Shown here: piece after piece, positions 56,320 through 64,000 of the stretch
Layout of the letters: each line of letters opens with the position of its first letter
Position numbering within the stretch: position 1 is the stretch's first letter
Origin: Bradyrhizobium sp. BR 10289
GTDB lineage: Bacteria > Pseudomonadota > Alphaproteobacteria > Rhizobiales > Xanthobacteraceae
Length of the DNA stretch: 64,000 nt
Direction of reading: 5' to 3'
Assembly: GCF_019455385.1 (NCBI RefSeq)
Contig: NZ_JACOFR010000002.1
Location: 484,822 to 548,821, forward strand
Notes under the pieces: generated by a model
Told to the model about the DNA's origin: nothing
Databases searched by the model: none
Seen by the model: only the letters and a program-made list of their open reading frames with translations
Position numbers and translations under genes: made by a program

Positions 56320-57080
56320 CGGACGATTTTGAAGAAGCGATTCCAGCGCACCGACCACGGCCAGCGCCAGAACATCCAGGCATGCTCGCCTTCGCCGATG
56401 GAGAAGAAGATCATCTGGGCGCGGCCGATCAGATTCTCCTGAGGCACATAGCCGACCTGGCCGAGGAAACGGCTGTCGGTGGAGTTGTCGCGGTTGTCGC
56501 CCATCATGAAGAAATGGCCCGCCGGCACGGTGTAGACGTTGGTGTCGTCCATGTAGCCGTGGTCGGCGCAATCCAGCGTCTCGTAGGACACGCCGTTCGG
56601 CAGCGTCTCCTTCCAGCGCTTCACCCGCGCGATCGCGCCGTTCTCGGCGCCGCAAGGGTCTTCGCCGACATATTCGCTCATGCGCTGCCGCCCGACCGCG
56701 GTGTCGTTGATGTAGAGCAGCCCGTCCTTCATCTGGATGCGGTCGCCGGGCAGCCCGATCACCCGCTTGATGTAATCGGTGGAATCGTCCTTGGGCAGGC
56801 GGAACACGACGATGTCGCCGCGGTTCGGGTCCGAGCCCCAGATCCGACCCGAGAACAGCGGCGGCGAGAACGGGATCGAGTAGTGGCTATAGCCGTAGGA
56901 ATATTTCGAGACGAACAGATAGTCGCCGACCAGCAGCGTCGCCTTCATCGAGCCGGAGGGGATGTTGAAGGGCTGGAACAGGAAGGTGCGGATCACGAGC
57001 GCAATCAGGAGAGCATGGATCACGACCCGGATCGTCTCGCCGACGCCGCTCTCAGTTTTCGTTCCCGAAGTCACGCTCAT
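56316..57080 (-). CDS. lepB: signal peptidase I
   Basis: A 254-residue inner-membrane protease removing signal peptides. The Ser-Lys dyad is S44 in IPSGSM and K105 in DYIKRVIGLPGD, and the box GHFFMMGDNRDNSTDSRFLG is present. One N-terminal transmembrane helix (IHALLIALVIRTFLF) anchors it. It starts the lepB-rnc-era unit, with a 247-bp gap to acpS upstream. Confidence 0.97.
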   Translation of the reverse strand: MSVTSGTKTESGVGETIRVVIHALLIALVIRTFLFQPFNIPSGSMKATLLVGDYLFVSKYSYGYSHYSIPFSPPLFSGRIWGSDPNRGDIVVFRLPKDDSTDYIKRVIGLPGDRIQMKDGLLYINDTAVGRQRMSEYVGEDPCGAENGAIARVKRWKETLPNGVSYETLDCADHGYMDDTNVYTVPAGHFFMMGDNRDNSTDSRFLGQVGYVPQENLIGRAQMIFFSIGEGEHAWMFWRWPWSVRWNRFFKIVR

Positions 57081-57327
57081 TGCTCTCTCAATTCCGGCCG
57101 GCGGTCACAGAGCGCCCTCCTCCCGCGAACAGTCCATCATTCGCGGCCCAAGGAGATTGTCCTGATTCTGATAATGAGGGCCAATTCCGGCGTAAAGCCG
57201 AATTCGCCCAGCCTGATTTGCGTCCGCGGACTTTTAGACGGTTGTCGGAGGCCACGCAATCAAGGATCGCATCAAAACTGCATAAGACATTGATTTTTCA
57301 CACGAATATAAAGCAAGGCGGCTTGGC

Positions 57328-57747
57328 TCAAGGTTTGGCCAGTGGCACGGCCGAAATGACGACGAAGGCCTGGGCGAGCGGCCAGTCGTCGGTGATCGAC
57401 AGGTCGATCCGCGCCTCAAAGCCATCAGGGGTCAGGGCCTGGAGCCGGGCCAGCGCCCCGCCGGTCAACTGCATGGTCGGCCGCCCGCCGGGCAGGTTGA
57501 CCACCCCCATGTCGCGCCACCAGACGCCGCGCCGGATGCCGGTGCCGAGCGCCTTGGAGCAGGCTTCCTTGGCGGCAAAGCGCTTGGCGTAGGTCGCCAC
57601 CACCATCTTCTCGTTCTTGGCGCGGCGCTCGGCCTTGGCCCGCTCGGCCGGGGTGAAGATGCGATCGAGGAAGCGCTCGCCATGGCGCTCCATCACCTTG
57701 GCCACGCGGGTGATGTCGATCAGGTCGGAGCCGATGCCGATGATCAT
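57328..57747 (-). CDS. acpS: holo-ACP synthase
   Basis: A 139-residue enzyme transferring phosphopantetheine from CoA to acyl-carrier protein. The two conserved blocks are [20 protein letters not shown] (Asp binds Mg) and [15 protein letters not shown] (Glu and Lys). It starts at ATG 57747, overlapping the pdxJ stop by four bases. pdxJ-acpS pairing is the usual order. Confidence 0.97.
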   Translation of the reverse strand: MIIGIGSDLIDITRVAKVMERHGERFLDRIFTPAERAKAERRAKNEKMVVATYAKRFAAKEACSKALGTGIRRGVWWRDMGVVNLPGGRPTMQLTGGALARLQALTPDGFEARIDLSITDDWPLAQAFVVISAVPLAKP

Positions 57748-58496
57748 GCCCGGCTCCGGCCGCGGTCCATCGCCGCGCGCATGCTGCGGACGGTCTCGGC
57801 GAGGCCGACGAACAGCGCCTCGCCGATCATGTAGTAGCCGATGTTGAGCTCCATGATCTCCGGCAGCGCGGCGATCTTCTCGGCCGTCGCATAGTCGAGC
57901 CCGTGGCCGGCATGGACCTCGAGCCCGGCCGACTTCGCAAGCTTCACGCCCGCGATGATCCGCGTCCACTCGGCCTCGGCCTTGTCGGTGTGGCCGTCGG
58001 TGACGGCATCGCACCAGGCGCCGGTGTGGATCTCGATCACAGGCGCGCGCAGCCGCGCCGCCATCTCGATCTGCGCGGGGTCGGCGGCGATGAACAGCGA
58101 GACGCGGATGCCGGCATCGCTCAGTCGTGCGATGTACGGCGCCAGCGCATTATGCTGGCCGACCACATCGAGCCCGCCTTCGGTCGTCACCTCCTGCCGG
58201 CGTTCCGGCACCAGGCACACCGCATGCGGCTTGGTGTCCAGCGAGATCCGCATCATGTCGTCGGTCGCGGCCATCTCGAAATTGAGCGGCTTGGAAATCT
58301 CCGCCTTCAGCCGCGCCATGTCCTCGTCGCGGATGTGGCGGCGGTCTTCGCGTAAATGCGCGGTGATGCCGTCGGCGCCGGCCTCGATCGCCAGCAGCGC
58401 GGCGCGCACCGGATCGGGGTGGCGGCCACCGCGCGCGTTACGCACAGTCGCGACATGGTCGATATTGACGCCGAGGCGGAGCGGAGAAGCGGGCAT
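57744..58496 (-). CDS. pdxJ: pyridoxine 5'-phosphate synthase
   Basis: A 250-residue TIM-barrel enzyme that closes the pyridine ring of vitamin B6 from 1-deoxyxylulose 5-phosphate and aminoacetone phosphate. Conserved parts: [17 protein letters not shown] (phosphate and substrate site), [27 protein letters not shown], and [11 protein letters not shown] 58496 is used; a GTG at 58508 would add four residues. It overlaps acpS by four bases. Confidence 0.97.
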   Translation of the reverse strand: MPASPLRLGVNIDHVATVRNARGGRHPDPVRAALLAIEAGADGITAHLREDRRHIRDEDMARLKAEISKPLNFEMAATDDMMRISLDTKPHAVCLVPERRQEVTTEGGLDVVGQHNALAPYIARLSDAGIRVSLFIAADPAQIEMAARLRAPVIEIHTGAWCDAVTDGHTDKAEAEWTRIIAGVKLAKSAGLEVHAGHGLDYATAEKIAALPEIMELNIGYYMIGEALFVGLAETVRSMRAAMDRGRSRA

Positions 58497-58528
58497 TGCA
58501 GGACTCACGAAGTGACATGTCTCAACTC

Positions 58529-58601
58529 GTCATGCGCGGGCTCGACCCGCGCATCCATCCTCTTTGAAGAGATGGGTTGCCGGGTCAAGCCCGGCAACGA
58601 C
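58529..58601. repeat. palindromic intergenic repeat, family C
   Basis: Two hairpins side by side: GCGCGGGCTCGACCCGCGC near 58534-58552 and GTTGCCGGGTCAAGCCCGGCAAC near 58577-58599, with flanking GTCATG and CGAC. It lies directly after the rsh stop and before pdxJ, so it may act at the 3' end of the rsh transcript. The GCTCGACCCGC wording is typical of Bradyrhizobium intergenic repeats. Confidence 0.65.
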
Positions 58602-58606
58602 AGAAC

Positions 58607-60892
58607 TCATCCATTAACACGTTCGACTTTGGCGACGACCGCCTTTGCGCGGAGCTGCGCCAGGATCGCGCTCAAATGCTTCAGATCGTAGACTTCGAGA
58701 TCGATCGTCGTCTCCGTGAAATCAGGGGAGCGACGCTGCATGCTGATATTGTCGATATTGCCGTCATGCTCGGCGATCACGGTCGCGATCTGCGCGAGAG
58801 CGCCGGGTTCATTGACGTTCTCGACCTTGATGCGGGCGGGGAAGCGCTGCGGCACGCTATCCTCGATGTCCCAGCGGACATCGAGCCAGCGCTCCGGCTC
58901 CTCCTCGAAATCCTTCAGCGCCGGCGCCTGGATCGGGTAGATGGTGATGCCCTCGCCCGGCGTGACGATGCCGACGATGCGGTCGCCCGGCACCGCACCG
59001 CCGTTCGGCGCAAACTTGATCGGCAGGTCGGAATTGATGCCGCGGATCGGGATCGCCACCGGGCTGCGCGGCGGCTCCGACGGCTTTTCCCTGAGCTTGG
59101 CGGCAAGCCCCTTCTTGACGCCATAGCGCGCGATACGCTCTTCCTTGTAGTCGGGGTACATCGCGCGCGCGACGTGGGAGGCCTTGATCTCGCCGCGCCC
59201 GACTGCCGCCATGACGTCCTCGATCGAGGTGCGCGCGAGGCGCGGCAGTGCGCCCTTGAGCTTGTCGTCGGCGTATTCGATCTTGGCGCGCTCGAACAGG
59301 CGCTCGACGATGCGCCGGCCGAGGCCGACATATTGATCGCGCACGGCGGTGCGCGTGGCGCGGCGGATCGCGGCGCGCGCCTTGCCGGTGACCGCCAGCG
59401 TTTCCCAGGCCGACGGCGGCGCCGACTGCGCTTCCGAGGTCAGCACCTCGACCTCGTCGCCGTTCTGCAGCTCCGAGGACAGCGGCGAGAACTTGCCGTT
59501 GATCTTGCACCCCACCGCGCTGTTGCCGACGTCGGTATGCACCGCATAGGCGAAGTCGATCACGTTGGCATGGCGCGGCAGCGCGATCAGCTTGCCCTTC
59601 GGGGTGAAGCAGAACACCTGGTCGTGGAACAGTTCGAGCTTGGTGTGCTCGAGGAATTCCTCGGGGTTGGCGCTCTCCGAGAGGATGCCGATGGTGTGGC
59701 GCAGCCAGGCGAACGCGGTGGATTCGCGCTTGAGGAATTCGGTCGGCGAGCCCACGCCTTCCTTGTAGAACACGTGCGCGGCGATGCCGCGCTCCGCGAT
59801 CTGGTCCATCGCCTCGGTGCGGATCTGCAGTTCGACGCGCTGGTTGCCGGGGCCGATCACCGTGGTGTGGATCGAGCGATAATCGTTCTGCTTCGGCGTC
59901 GAGATGTAGTCCTTGAAACGCCCCGGCACGACCGGCCAGGTGGTGTGGACGATGCCGAGCGCGCGATAGCAGGCCTCGATGTCGCTGACGACGAGGCGGA
60001 AGCCGAAGATGTCGGACAGCTGCTCGAAGCCGACCGATTTGCGTTCCATCTTGGTCCAGATCGAAAACGGCTTCTTGCGGCGGCCATAGACCCGCGCTCC
60101 CAGGCCGCGGTGGCGCAGGTTGTTCGAGAGCTGGTCCTCGATCTCGCCGATCAGATTGCGGTTGCGCTCGGCGAGCGCGTCGAGCCGCTGCATCACCACC
60201 GAATAGGCTTCCGGGTCGAGGGTGCGGAAGGACAGATCCTCCAGCTCCTCGCGCATTTCCTGCATGCCCATGCGCCCGGCCAGCGGCGCGTAGATGTCGA
60301 GCGTCTCCTCGGCGATGCGGCGGCGCGATTCCGTGGGCACGAAGTCCAGCGTGCGCATGTTGTGCAGGCGGTCGGCAAGCTTGACCAGAAGCACGCGGAC
60401 ATCGTCGGCAATGGCCAGCAACAATTTGCGCAGGTTCTCGGCCTGCTTGGCCTCGCGCGATACCAGTTCCAGCCGCTTCAGCTTGGTGAGTCCCTCGACC
60501 AGCGCGCCGATCTCGGGGCCGAAGATCTGGTCGATCTCGGCCCGCGTCGCCTCGGTGTCCTCGATCGTGTCGTGCAGCAGCGCGGCCACGATGGTGGCAT
60601 CGTCGAGCTTGAGGTCGGTGAGAATCGCCGCCACCTCGAGCGGGTGCGAGAAGTACGGATCGCCCGAGGCTCGCGTCTGCGAGCCGTGCGCCTTCATGGC
60701 GTAGACATAGGCGCGGTTCAGCAGGTCTTCGTTGGTGTTGGGATTGTAGGAGCGGACGCGCTCGACGAGGTCATATTGACGCATCATGCGCGCACGCGGC
60801 TTCGCCGGACGGGCCACTGGCGCAGTCGGGGCCACGGCAACCGATTCGGTTGCGGCCTGCATCTGCGTTGATCTCCGGCGTCGATACACCAT
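58607..60892 (-). CDS. rsh: bifunctional (p)ppGpp synthetase/hydrolase Rsh
   Basis: A 761-residue stringent-response enzyme. The hydrolase HD domain is intact (YFSHPLEVAAIL, ALLHDTIEDT, VKLADRLHNMRTL). The synthetase domain contains IFGFRLVVSDI and the RFKDYISTPKQNDYRSIHT motif with the RxKD form of bifunctional enzymes. TGS and C-terminal ACT regions follow. The start may be ATG 60892 or 60862 (MQAATESV), both with partial ribosome sites. rpoZ lies 208 bp upstream, the usual neighbour. Confidence 0.97.
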   Translation of the reverse strand: MVYRRRRSTQMQAATESVAVAPTAPVARPAKPRARMMRQYDLVERVRSYNPNTNEDLLNRAYVYAMKAHGSQTRASGDPYFSHPLEVAAILTDLKLDDATIVAALLHDTIEDTEATRAEIDQIFGPEIGALVEGLTKLKRLELVSREAKQAENLRKLLLAIADDVRVLLVKLADRLHNMRTLDFVPTESRRRIAEETLDIYAPLAGRMGMQEMREELEDLSFRTLDPEAYSVVMQRLDALAERNRNLIGEIEDQLSNNLRHRGLGARVYGRRKKPFSIWTKMERKSVGFEQLSDIFGFRLVVSDIEACYRALGIVHTTWPVVPGRFKDYISTPKQNDYRSIHTTVIGPGNQRVELQIRTEAMDQIAERGIAAHVFYKEGVGSPTEFLKRESTAFAWLRHTIGILSESANPEEFLEHTKLELFHDQVFCFTPKGKLIALPRHANVIDFAYAVHTDVGNSAVGCKINGKFSPLSSELQNGDEVEVLTSEAQSAPPSAWETLAVTGKARAAIRRATRTAVRDQYVGLGRRIVERLFERAKIEYADDKLKGALPRLARTSIEDVMAAVGRGEIKASHVARAMYPDYKEERIARYGVKKGLAAKLREKPSEPPRSPVAIPIRGINSDLPIKFAPNGGAVPGDRIVGIVTPGEGITIYPIQAPALKDFEEEPERWLDVRWDIEDSVPQRFPARIKVENVNEPGALAQIATVIAEHDGNIDNISMQRRSPDFTETTIDLEVYDLKHLSAILAQLRAKAVVAKVERVNG

Positions 60893-61036
60893 GCCGTCCT
60901 GCCTTCAAACGGACCACCCGACGGCCCGTTGTATACATCCTAGCGCCGAACGCGCGCGTGTCCGATCAATTCGATGACAGGAGCGCGGCGCGACGCGACA
61001 ACGCTATGGTAACCACGAAAACGCCAACAAAAGCAA

Positions 61037-61060
61037 AGGCCCGAACAACGGTTCGGGCCT
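61037..61060 (-). terminator. intrinsic terminator of rpoZ
   Basis: A perfect 10-base stem, AGGCCCGAAC (61060-61051 on the minus strand) pairing with GTTCGGGCCT, encloses CGTT and is followed by TTGCTTTTGTT. It lies 41 bp after the rpoZ stop and ahead of rsh. Confidence 0.88.
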
Positions 61061-61100
61061 CTGATAAGATCACAAGAATTCGACGACTGCGATGGACGAT

Positions 61101-61493
61101 TTACTCGTCTTCCTCGGGCTGCTCTTCCGGCGGCGCGAGGCCCTCGAGGCCCTTCAGGAGCTCCTCTTCGGTCATGCGCTCAACGGCAACTTCGGTATCG
61201 TCGGCATCGACGCTCGCGCCGGCGGAACCGATCAGCGGCACGGTGTCGGGTTCGGGCTCGTCGACTTCGACGAACTTCTGGAGCGAGTGCACCAGCTCCT
61301 CGCGGAGGTCCTCCGGAGAGATGGTCGTGTCGGCAATTTCACGCAAAGATACAACAGGGTTCTTGTCGTTATCGCGATCAACCGTTAGTTGTGAACCCGA
61401 CGAAATCATGCGGGCACGGTGGGCGGCCAGCAGGACTAGGTCAAACCGGTTGTCGACCTTGTCGATACAATCTTCTACGGTGACGCGAGCCAT
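61101..61493 (-). CDS. rpoZ: RNA polymerase omega subunit
   Basis: A 130-residue subunit that aids assembly of beta-prime and, with Rsh products, mediates ppGpp effects. The N-terminal [20 protein letters not shown] and RARMISSG are standard; the C-terminal half is an acidic extension usual in alphaproteobacteria. It is followed by a strong terminator and then rsh. The promoter is likely near 61545 (TATAAC on the minus strand). Confidence 0.97.
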   Translation of the reverse strand: MARVTVEDCIDKVDNRFDLVLLAAHRARMISSGSQLTVDRDNDKNPVVSLREIADTTISPEDLREELVHSLQKFVEVDEPEPDTVPLIGSAGASVDADDTEVAVERMTEEELLKGLEGLAPPEEQPEEDE

Positions 61494-61822
61494 GGACTGT
61501 CGCTCCGTTGTGGGTGGGACGAATTATGTGGATGATTGGGGCTAGTTATAGGGGCCAAGCCGATTTCGCAAGGCCAATTTGTGATTTGGCCTCGCCAAAT
61601 GGCTCTGCTACCCCCACATTGGGGCTGGGATGGGTGTTTTCCCGGGCTGCCATCGAGGGCGGCGCCGGGTGTATGAGAGTCCGTCATAACTTAACCGTGT
61701 TTGCCCCGACTTCTCCGGAATTGCGGTTTCGACGGGCCTTGGCGGCAATCTAGAACTGCGCGGCTGATTGTGGCCGTGCCAACAATAAACGATCAATCAC
61801 GACCACTACGCGAGCAAACTGA
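61494..61822. other. 329-bp divergent region between rpoZ and the NYN gene
   Basis: No gene. A -10-like TATAAC for rpoZ is at 61550-61545 (minus strand). Two overlapping hairpins lie at 61571-61600: AGGCCAA/TTGGCCT and ATTTGGC-CTC-GCCAAAT, which share bases and cannot form together. No clear promoter for the NYN gene is visible. Confidence 0.5.
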
Positions 61823-62470
61823 ATGTCACCTTCTCCTACCAACAAGATCGCGCTCTTCATCGACGGGGCCAATCTTTACGCGACGGCGAAAACTCTCGGC
61901 TTCGACATCGATTACAAGCGCCTGCTGAAGGAGTTTCAGAGCCGCGGCACCCTGCTCCGGGCGTTCTACTACACAGCCATCATCGAGGATCAGGAATACT
62001 CCTCGATCCGCCCGCTGATCGACTGGCTCGACTACAACGGCTACACCGTCGTCACCAAGGCGACCAAGGAGTTCATCGACGCCTCCGGCCGCCGCAAGGT
62101 CAAGGGCAACATGGACATCGAGCTCGCGGTGGACGCCATGGAGCTCGCCGAGCACATCGACCAGATGGTGCTGTTCTCGGGCGACGGCGACTTCCGCTCC
62201 CTGGTCGAGGCCGTGCAGCGCCGCGGTGTGCGGGTCACGGTGGTCTCCACCATCGCCAGCCAGCCGCCGATGATCGCCGACGAGCTGCGCCGCCAGGCCG
62301 ACGTCTTCACCGACCTCGTCGAGCTGCAATCCAAGCTCGGCCGCGACCCGTCCGAACGCCCCGCCCCGCGCGACCGCGGCGAGCGTGGCGAGGGACGCCA
62401 CCACGCTCCGCAGTTCCTCCAGCGCGCGACCACGATGGCGCCGAGGGGCGATGACGACTTCGAGGAGTGA
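61823..62470 (+). CDS. NYN domain protein (LabA/DUF88 family)
   Basis: A 215-residue protein with a PIN-like NYN domain: IALFIDGANLYATAKTLGFD, KVKGNMDIELAVDAMELAE and VLFSGDGDFRSLVEAV carry the three acidic clusters (D in IDGAN, D in NMDIEL, D in SGDGDF) expected of a metal-dependent RNase. The C-terminal 45 residues are a basic, disordered tail. Its last 20 bases overlap the uracil-DNA glycosylase gene. Target RNA is unknown; the cyanobacterial relative LabA acts in circadian output. Confidence 0.9.
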   Translation: MSPSPTNKIALFIDGANLYATAKTLGFDIDYKRLLKEFQSRGTLLRAFYYTAIIEDQEYSSIRPLIDWLDYNGYTVVTKATKEFIDASGRRKVKGNMDIELAVDAMELAEHIDQMVLFSGDGDFRSLVEAVQRRGVRVTVVSTIASQPPMIADELRRQADVFTDLVELQSKLGRDPSERPAPRDRGERGEGRHHAPQFLQRATTMAPRGDDDFEE

Positions 62471-63125
62471 GACGGCCCACTCCAGCCGTCAACCTCTCGC
62501 CCTCGTCCCCGACCGTGACTGTCCGCTCTGCCCGCGCCTGGTCGCCTTTCGCGAGGCGAACCGCGCGCGCGAGCCGCTATGGCACAACGCTCCCGTTCCC
62601 CCGTTCGGCGATATCAAGGCCCGTCTGCTGATCGTCGGCCTCGCGCCCGGTATGCAGGGCGCCAACCGCACCGGCCGGCCCTTCACCGGCGACTATGCCG
62701 GCGACCTGCTCTACGCCACGTTGCTTGAGTACGGCTTTGCCAGGGGGGCCTACAAGGCGCGGCCCGACGATGGGCTGAACCTGGTTGACTGCCGGATCGC
62801 CAATGCCGTGCATTGCGTTCCGCCGCAGAACAAGCCGCTGCCGGTCGAGATCAACACCTGCCGCCGGTTTCTGTCAGCGAACCTCGCGACCATGCCGAAC
62901 CTGCGCGCGATCGTCGCGCTCGGGCGAATTGCGCACGACAGCGTGCTCAAGCCGCTGAATCTGAAAGCCTCGCAAGCCCCCTTCGGCCACGGCGCGGTGC
63001 ATCAGGCCGGCGCGTTCAAGCTGTACGACAGCTACCATTGCTCGCGCTACAACACGAACACCGGCGTGCTGACGGCGGACATGTTCCGCAGCGTGTTCGC
63101 GAAGATAAAAGCTGATCTCGACTAA
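62451..63125 (+). CDS. family 5 uracil-DNA glycosylase (UdgB type)
   Basis: A 224-residue DNA repair enzyme. Four cysteines that hold the [4Fe-4S] cluster are at C24, C27, C122 and C137. The active-site loop reads GLAPGMQGANRTGRPFTGD (family 5 form) and the second motif is HCSRYNTNTG. This family removes uracil and some deaminated or oxidised bases. The start is ATG 62451, overlapping the NYN gene. The 3' end overlaps the peroxiredoxin gene by four bases, convergently. Confidence 0.88.
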   Translation: MTTSRSETAHSSRQPLALVPDRDCPLCPRLVAFREANRAREPLWHNAPVPPFGDIKARLLIVGLAPGMQGANRTGRPFTGDYAGDLLYATLLEYGFARGAYKARPDDGLNLVDCRIANAVHCVPPQNKPLPVEINTCRRFLSANLATMPNLRAIVALGRIAHDSVLKPLNLKASQAPFGHGAVHQAGAFKLYDSYHCSRYNTNTGVLTADMFRSVFAKIKADLD

Positions 63126-63703
63126 GCTTTGACAGGAGTGGCCTTCAGCCAGTCCAGCACATCGCCGGCGTTCCGGTCGGGCGGAAACACCGGGTAGAAC
63201 ACGTGGCTGATCCTGGCATTGTCGATGACGAGCGCGAGACGCTTGATCAGCGTCAGGCCGGCAACTTCCATGGTCGGGAGATTGAGCGCGCGCGTCAGCG
63301 CCAGCTTCTCGTCCGACAGCACCGGAAACGGCAGATGCAGGCGCGAGGCCATTTCGGTCTGGTAGGCGTTGCTCTGGGTCGAGAGGCCGAACACCTGGGC
63401 GGCGCCGGCGGCCTTCAGCTCGGCGAACAGGTCGCGAAACGCACAGGTCTGCGGCGTACAGCCGCGCGCGCCCGGGATCATGTCCCAATCGTCCACCAGC
63501 GAGATCTTGCCGGGCTCGCCGGTGCGGGGATACGCGAACACCACGGTTCGCCCCGGGAGCGCCGACAGCGTCACGGACGTGTCGTCGGTCGCGAGCAGGC
63601 TGACCGGCGGCAACGTCAGACCCTCGAGATGCGCGGCGCCGCCGTCATCGGCCGGCGCGGGAATCTGGCTCCAATCCACCTCGAGCAGGTTCTTCTGAGA
63701 CAT
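63122..63703 (-). CDS. peroxiredoxin, PrxQ/BCP-like
   Basis: A 193-residue thiol peroxidase. The catalytic loop is GCTPQTCAFRD with peroxidatic C82 and resolving C87 five residues later, the PrxQ/BCP arrangement. The fold elements TVVFAYPRTGEPG and VFGLSTQSNAYQTEMASRLHLPFPVLSD follow the family. The preceding active-site threonine (usually PxxxTxxC) is present in CTPQTC. Reduced by thioredoxin or glutaredoxin. smpB lies upstream on the same strand, 21 bp away. Confidence 0.88.
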   Translation of the reverse strand: MSQKNLLEVDWSQIPAPADDGGAAHLEGLTLPPVSLLATDDTSVTLSALPGRTVVFAYPRTGEPGKISLVDDWDMIPGARGCTPQTCAFRDLFAELKAAGAAQVFGLSTQSNAYQTEMASRLHLPFPVLSDEKLALTRALNLPTMEVAGLTLIKRLALVIDNARISHVFYPVFPPDRNAGDVLDWLKATPVKA

Positions 63704-63723
63704 CCAGCTATCCCCCTTCGCCG

Positions 63724-64000
63724 CTATCCCCTCGCCCGCATCAGGCGGCCCTTCTCGCGGCTCCAGTCGCGCTTCTTCTCGGACTCGCGCTTATCGTGCA
63801 GTTTCTTGCCCTTCGCAACCGCGAGCTGCAATTTGGCGCGACCTCGCTCGTTGAAATAGAGCTTGAGCGGGATCAGCGTCATGCCCTCGCGATCGACCGC
63901 GCCCATCAGCTTGTTGATCTGCCGGCGGTGCAGCAGCAGCTTGCGCGGCCGCTTGGGCTCGTGATTGAAGCGGTTGCCCTGGAGGTACTCGGGAATGGTG
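63724..64000 (-). CDS. smpB: SsrA-binding protein, C-terminal part (cut by window edge)
   Basis: The last 91 residues of SmpB, the tmRNA-binding partner that rescues stalled ribosomes. The reading frame enters at the right edge as [20 protein letters not shown] and ends with the lysine/arginine-rich tail ([16 protein letters not shown], then GRLMRARG), which lies in the mRNA channel. The N-terminal beta barrel lies outside the window. Confidence 0.95.
   Translation of the reverse strand, partial: TIPEYLQGNRFNHEPKRPRKLLLHRRQINKLMGAVDREGMTLIPLKLYFNERGRAKLQLAVAKGKKLHDKRESEKKRDWSREKGRLMRARG

Noticed and set aside
58577..60871. Long plus-strand open frame opposite rsh
   Set aside because: It is a shadow of the complete Rsh gene; the Arg/Asp/His-rich product has no family signature.

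Overview
The window reads as chromosomal DNA of a Bradyrhizobium-like alphaproteobacterium. GC is high and coding is dense. The core gene clusters sit in alphaproteobacterial order. The heme enzyme HemB has the Asp-rich metal site known from Bradyrhizobium, an LdtR-type MarR regulator is present, and several families of long dispersed palindromes typical of Bradyrhizobium lie between genes. There is no integrase, transposase, prophage or CRISPR array. The genus is an inference from gene content, not from a database search.

Layout. 1-9.2 kb is accessory: a cut SDR gene, a small Cys protein behind a textbook sigma-54 promoter, an EAL phosphodiesterase, a divergent hydrolase/TetR pair, a low-GC HEPN-like gene broken by an amber codon, and a GntR-controlled operon of MFS porter, FAD monooxygenase and small HD protein. 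9.5-14.8 kb holds tRNA-Pro(GGG), then merR-ihfA-fabH-plsX-yceD and a cytochrome bc1 chaperone on the minus strand, with bamE divergent. 14.9-17.2 kb has a TctC-type binding protein and a MerR/carboxymuconolactone-decarboxylase pair. 17.2-25.4 kb is the housekeeping run glyA-nrdR-ribD-ribE-ribH-nusB-thiL-hppA (minus strand).

25.6-30.7 kb has small conserved genes, ldtR, hemB, an RDD protein and the arginyltransferase bpt. 30.7-50.2 kb is mostly transport and signalling: mntH, two MFS porters, a class III cyclase, a chemoreceptor, a cupin protein, an EamA exporter, a secreted metallo-beta-lactamase, dmeF diverging from chrB-chrA, an ATC-hydrolase/VOC pair beside a short LysR gene, and a peptide-binding-protein/GMC-oxidoreductase pair.

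50.5-61.5 kb is the second core block, all minus: rpoZ, rsh, pdxJ, acpS, lepB, rnc, era, a membrane protein, recO, a small secreted protein and parC. It links stringent response, vitamin B6, acyl-carrier activation, secretion, ribosome maturation and chromosome segregation. The window ends with a NYN protein, a family 5 uracil-DNA glycosylase, a peroxiredoxin and the cut smpB.

I found no clearly new multi-gene system. The best leads are regulatory or concern altered single genes: the sigma-54 promoter, the 19-bp-spacer MerR promoter, the GntR operator, the amber-interrupted HEPN-like gene, the HD protein lacking the ED pair, the short LysR protein, and the nested palindromic repeats.
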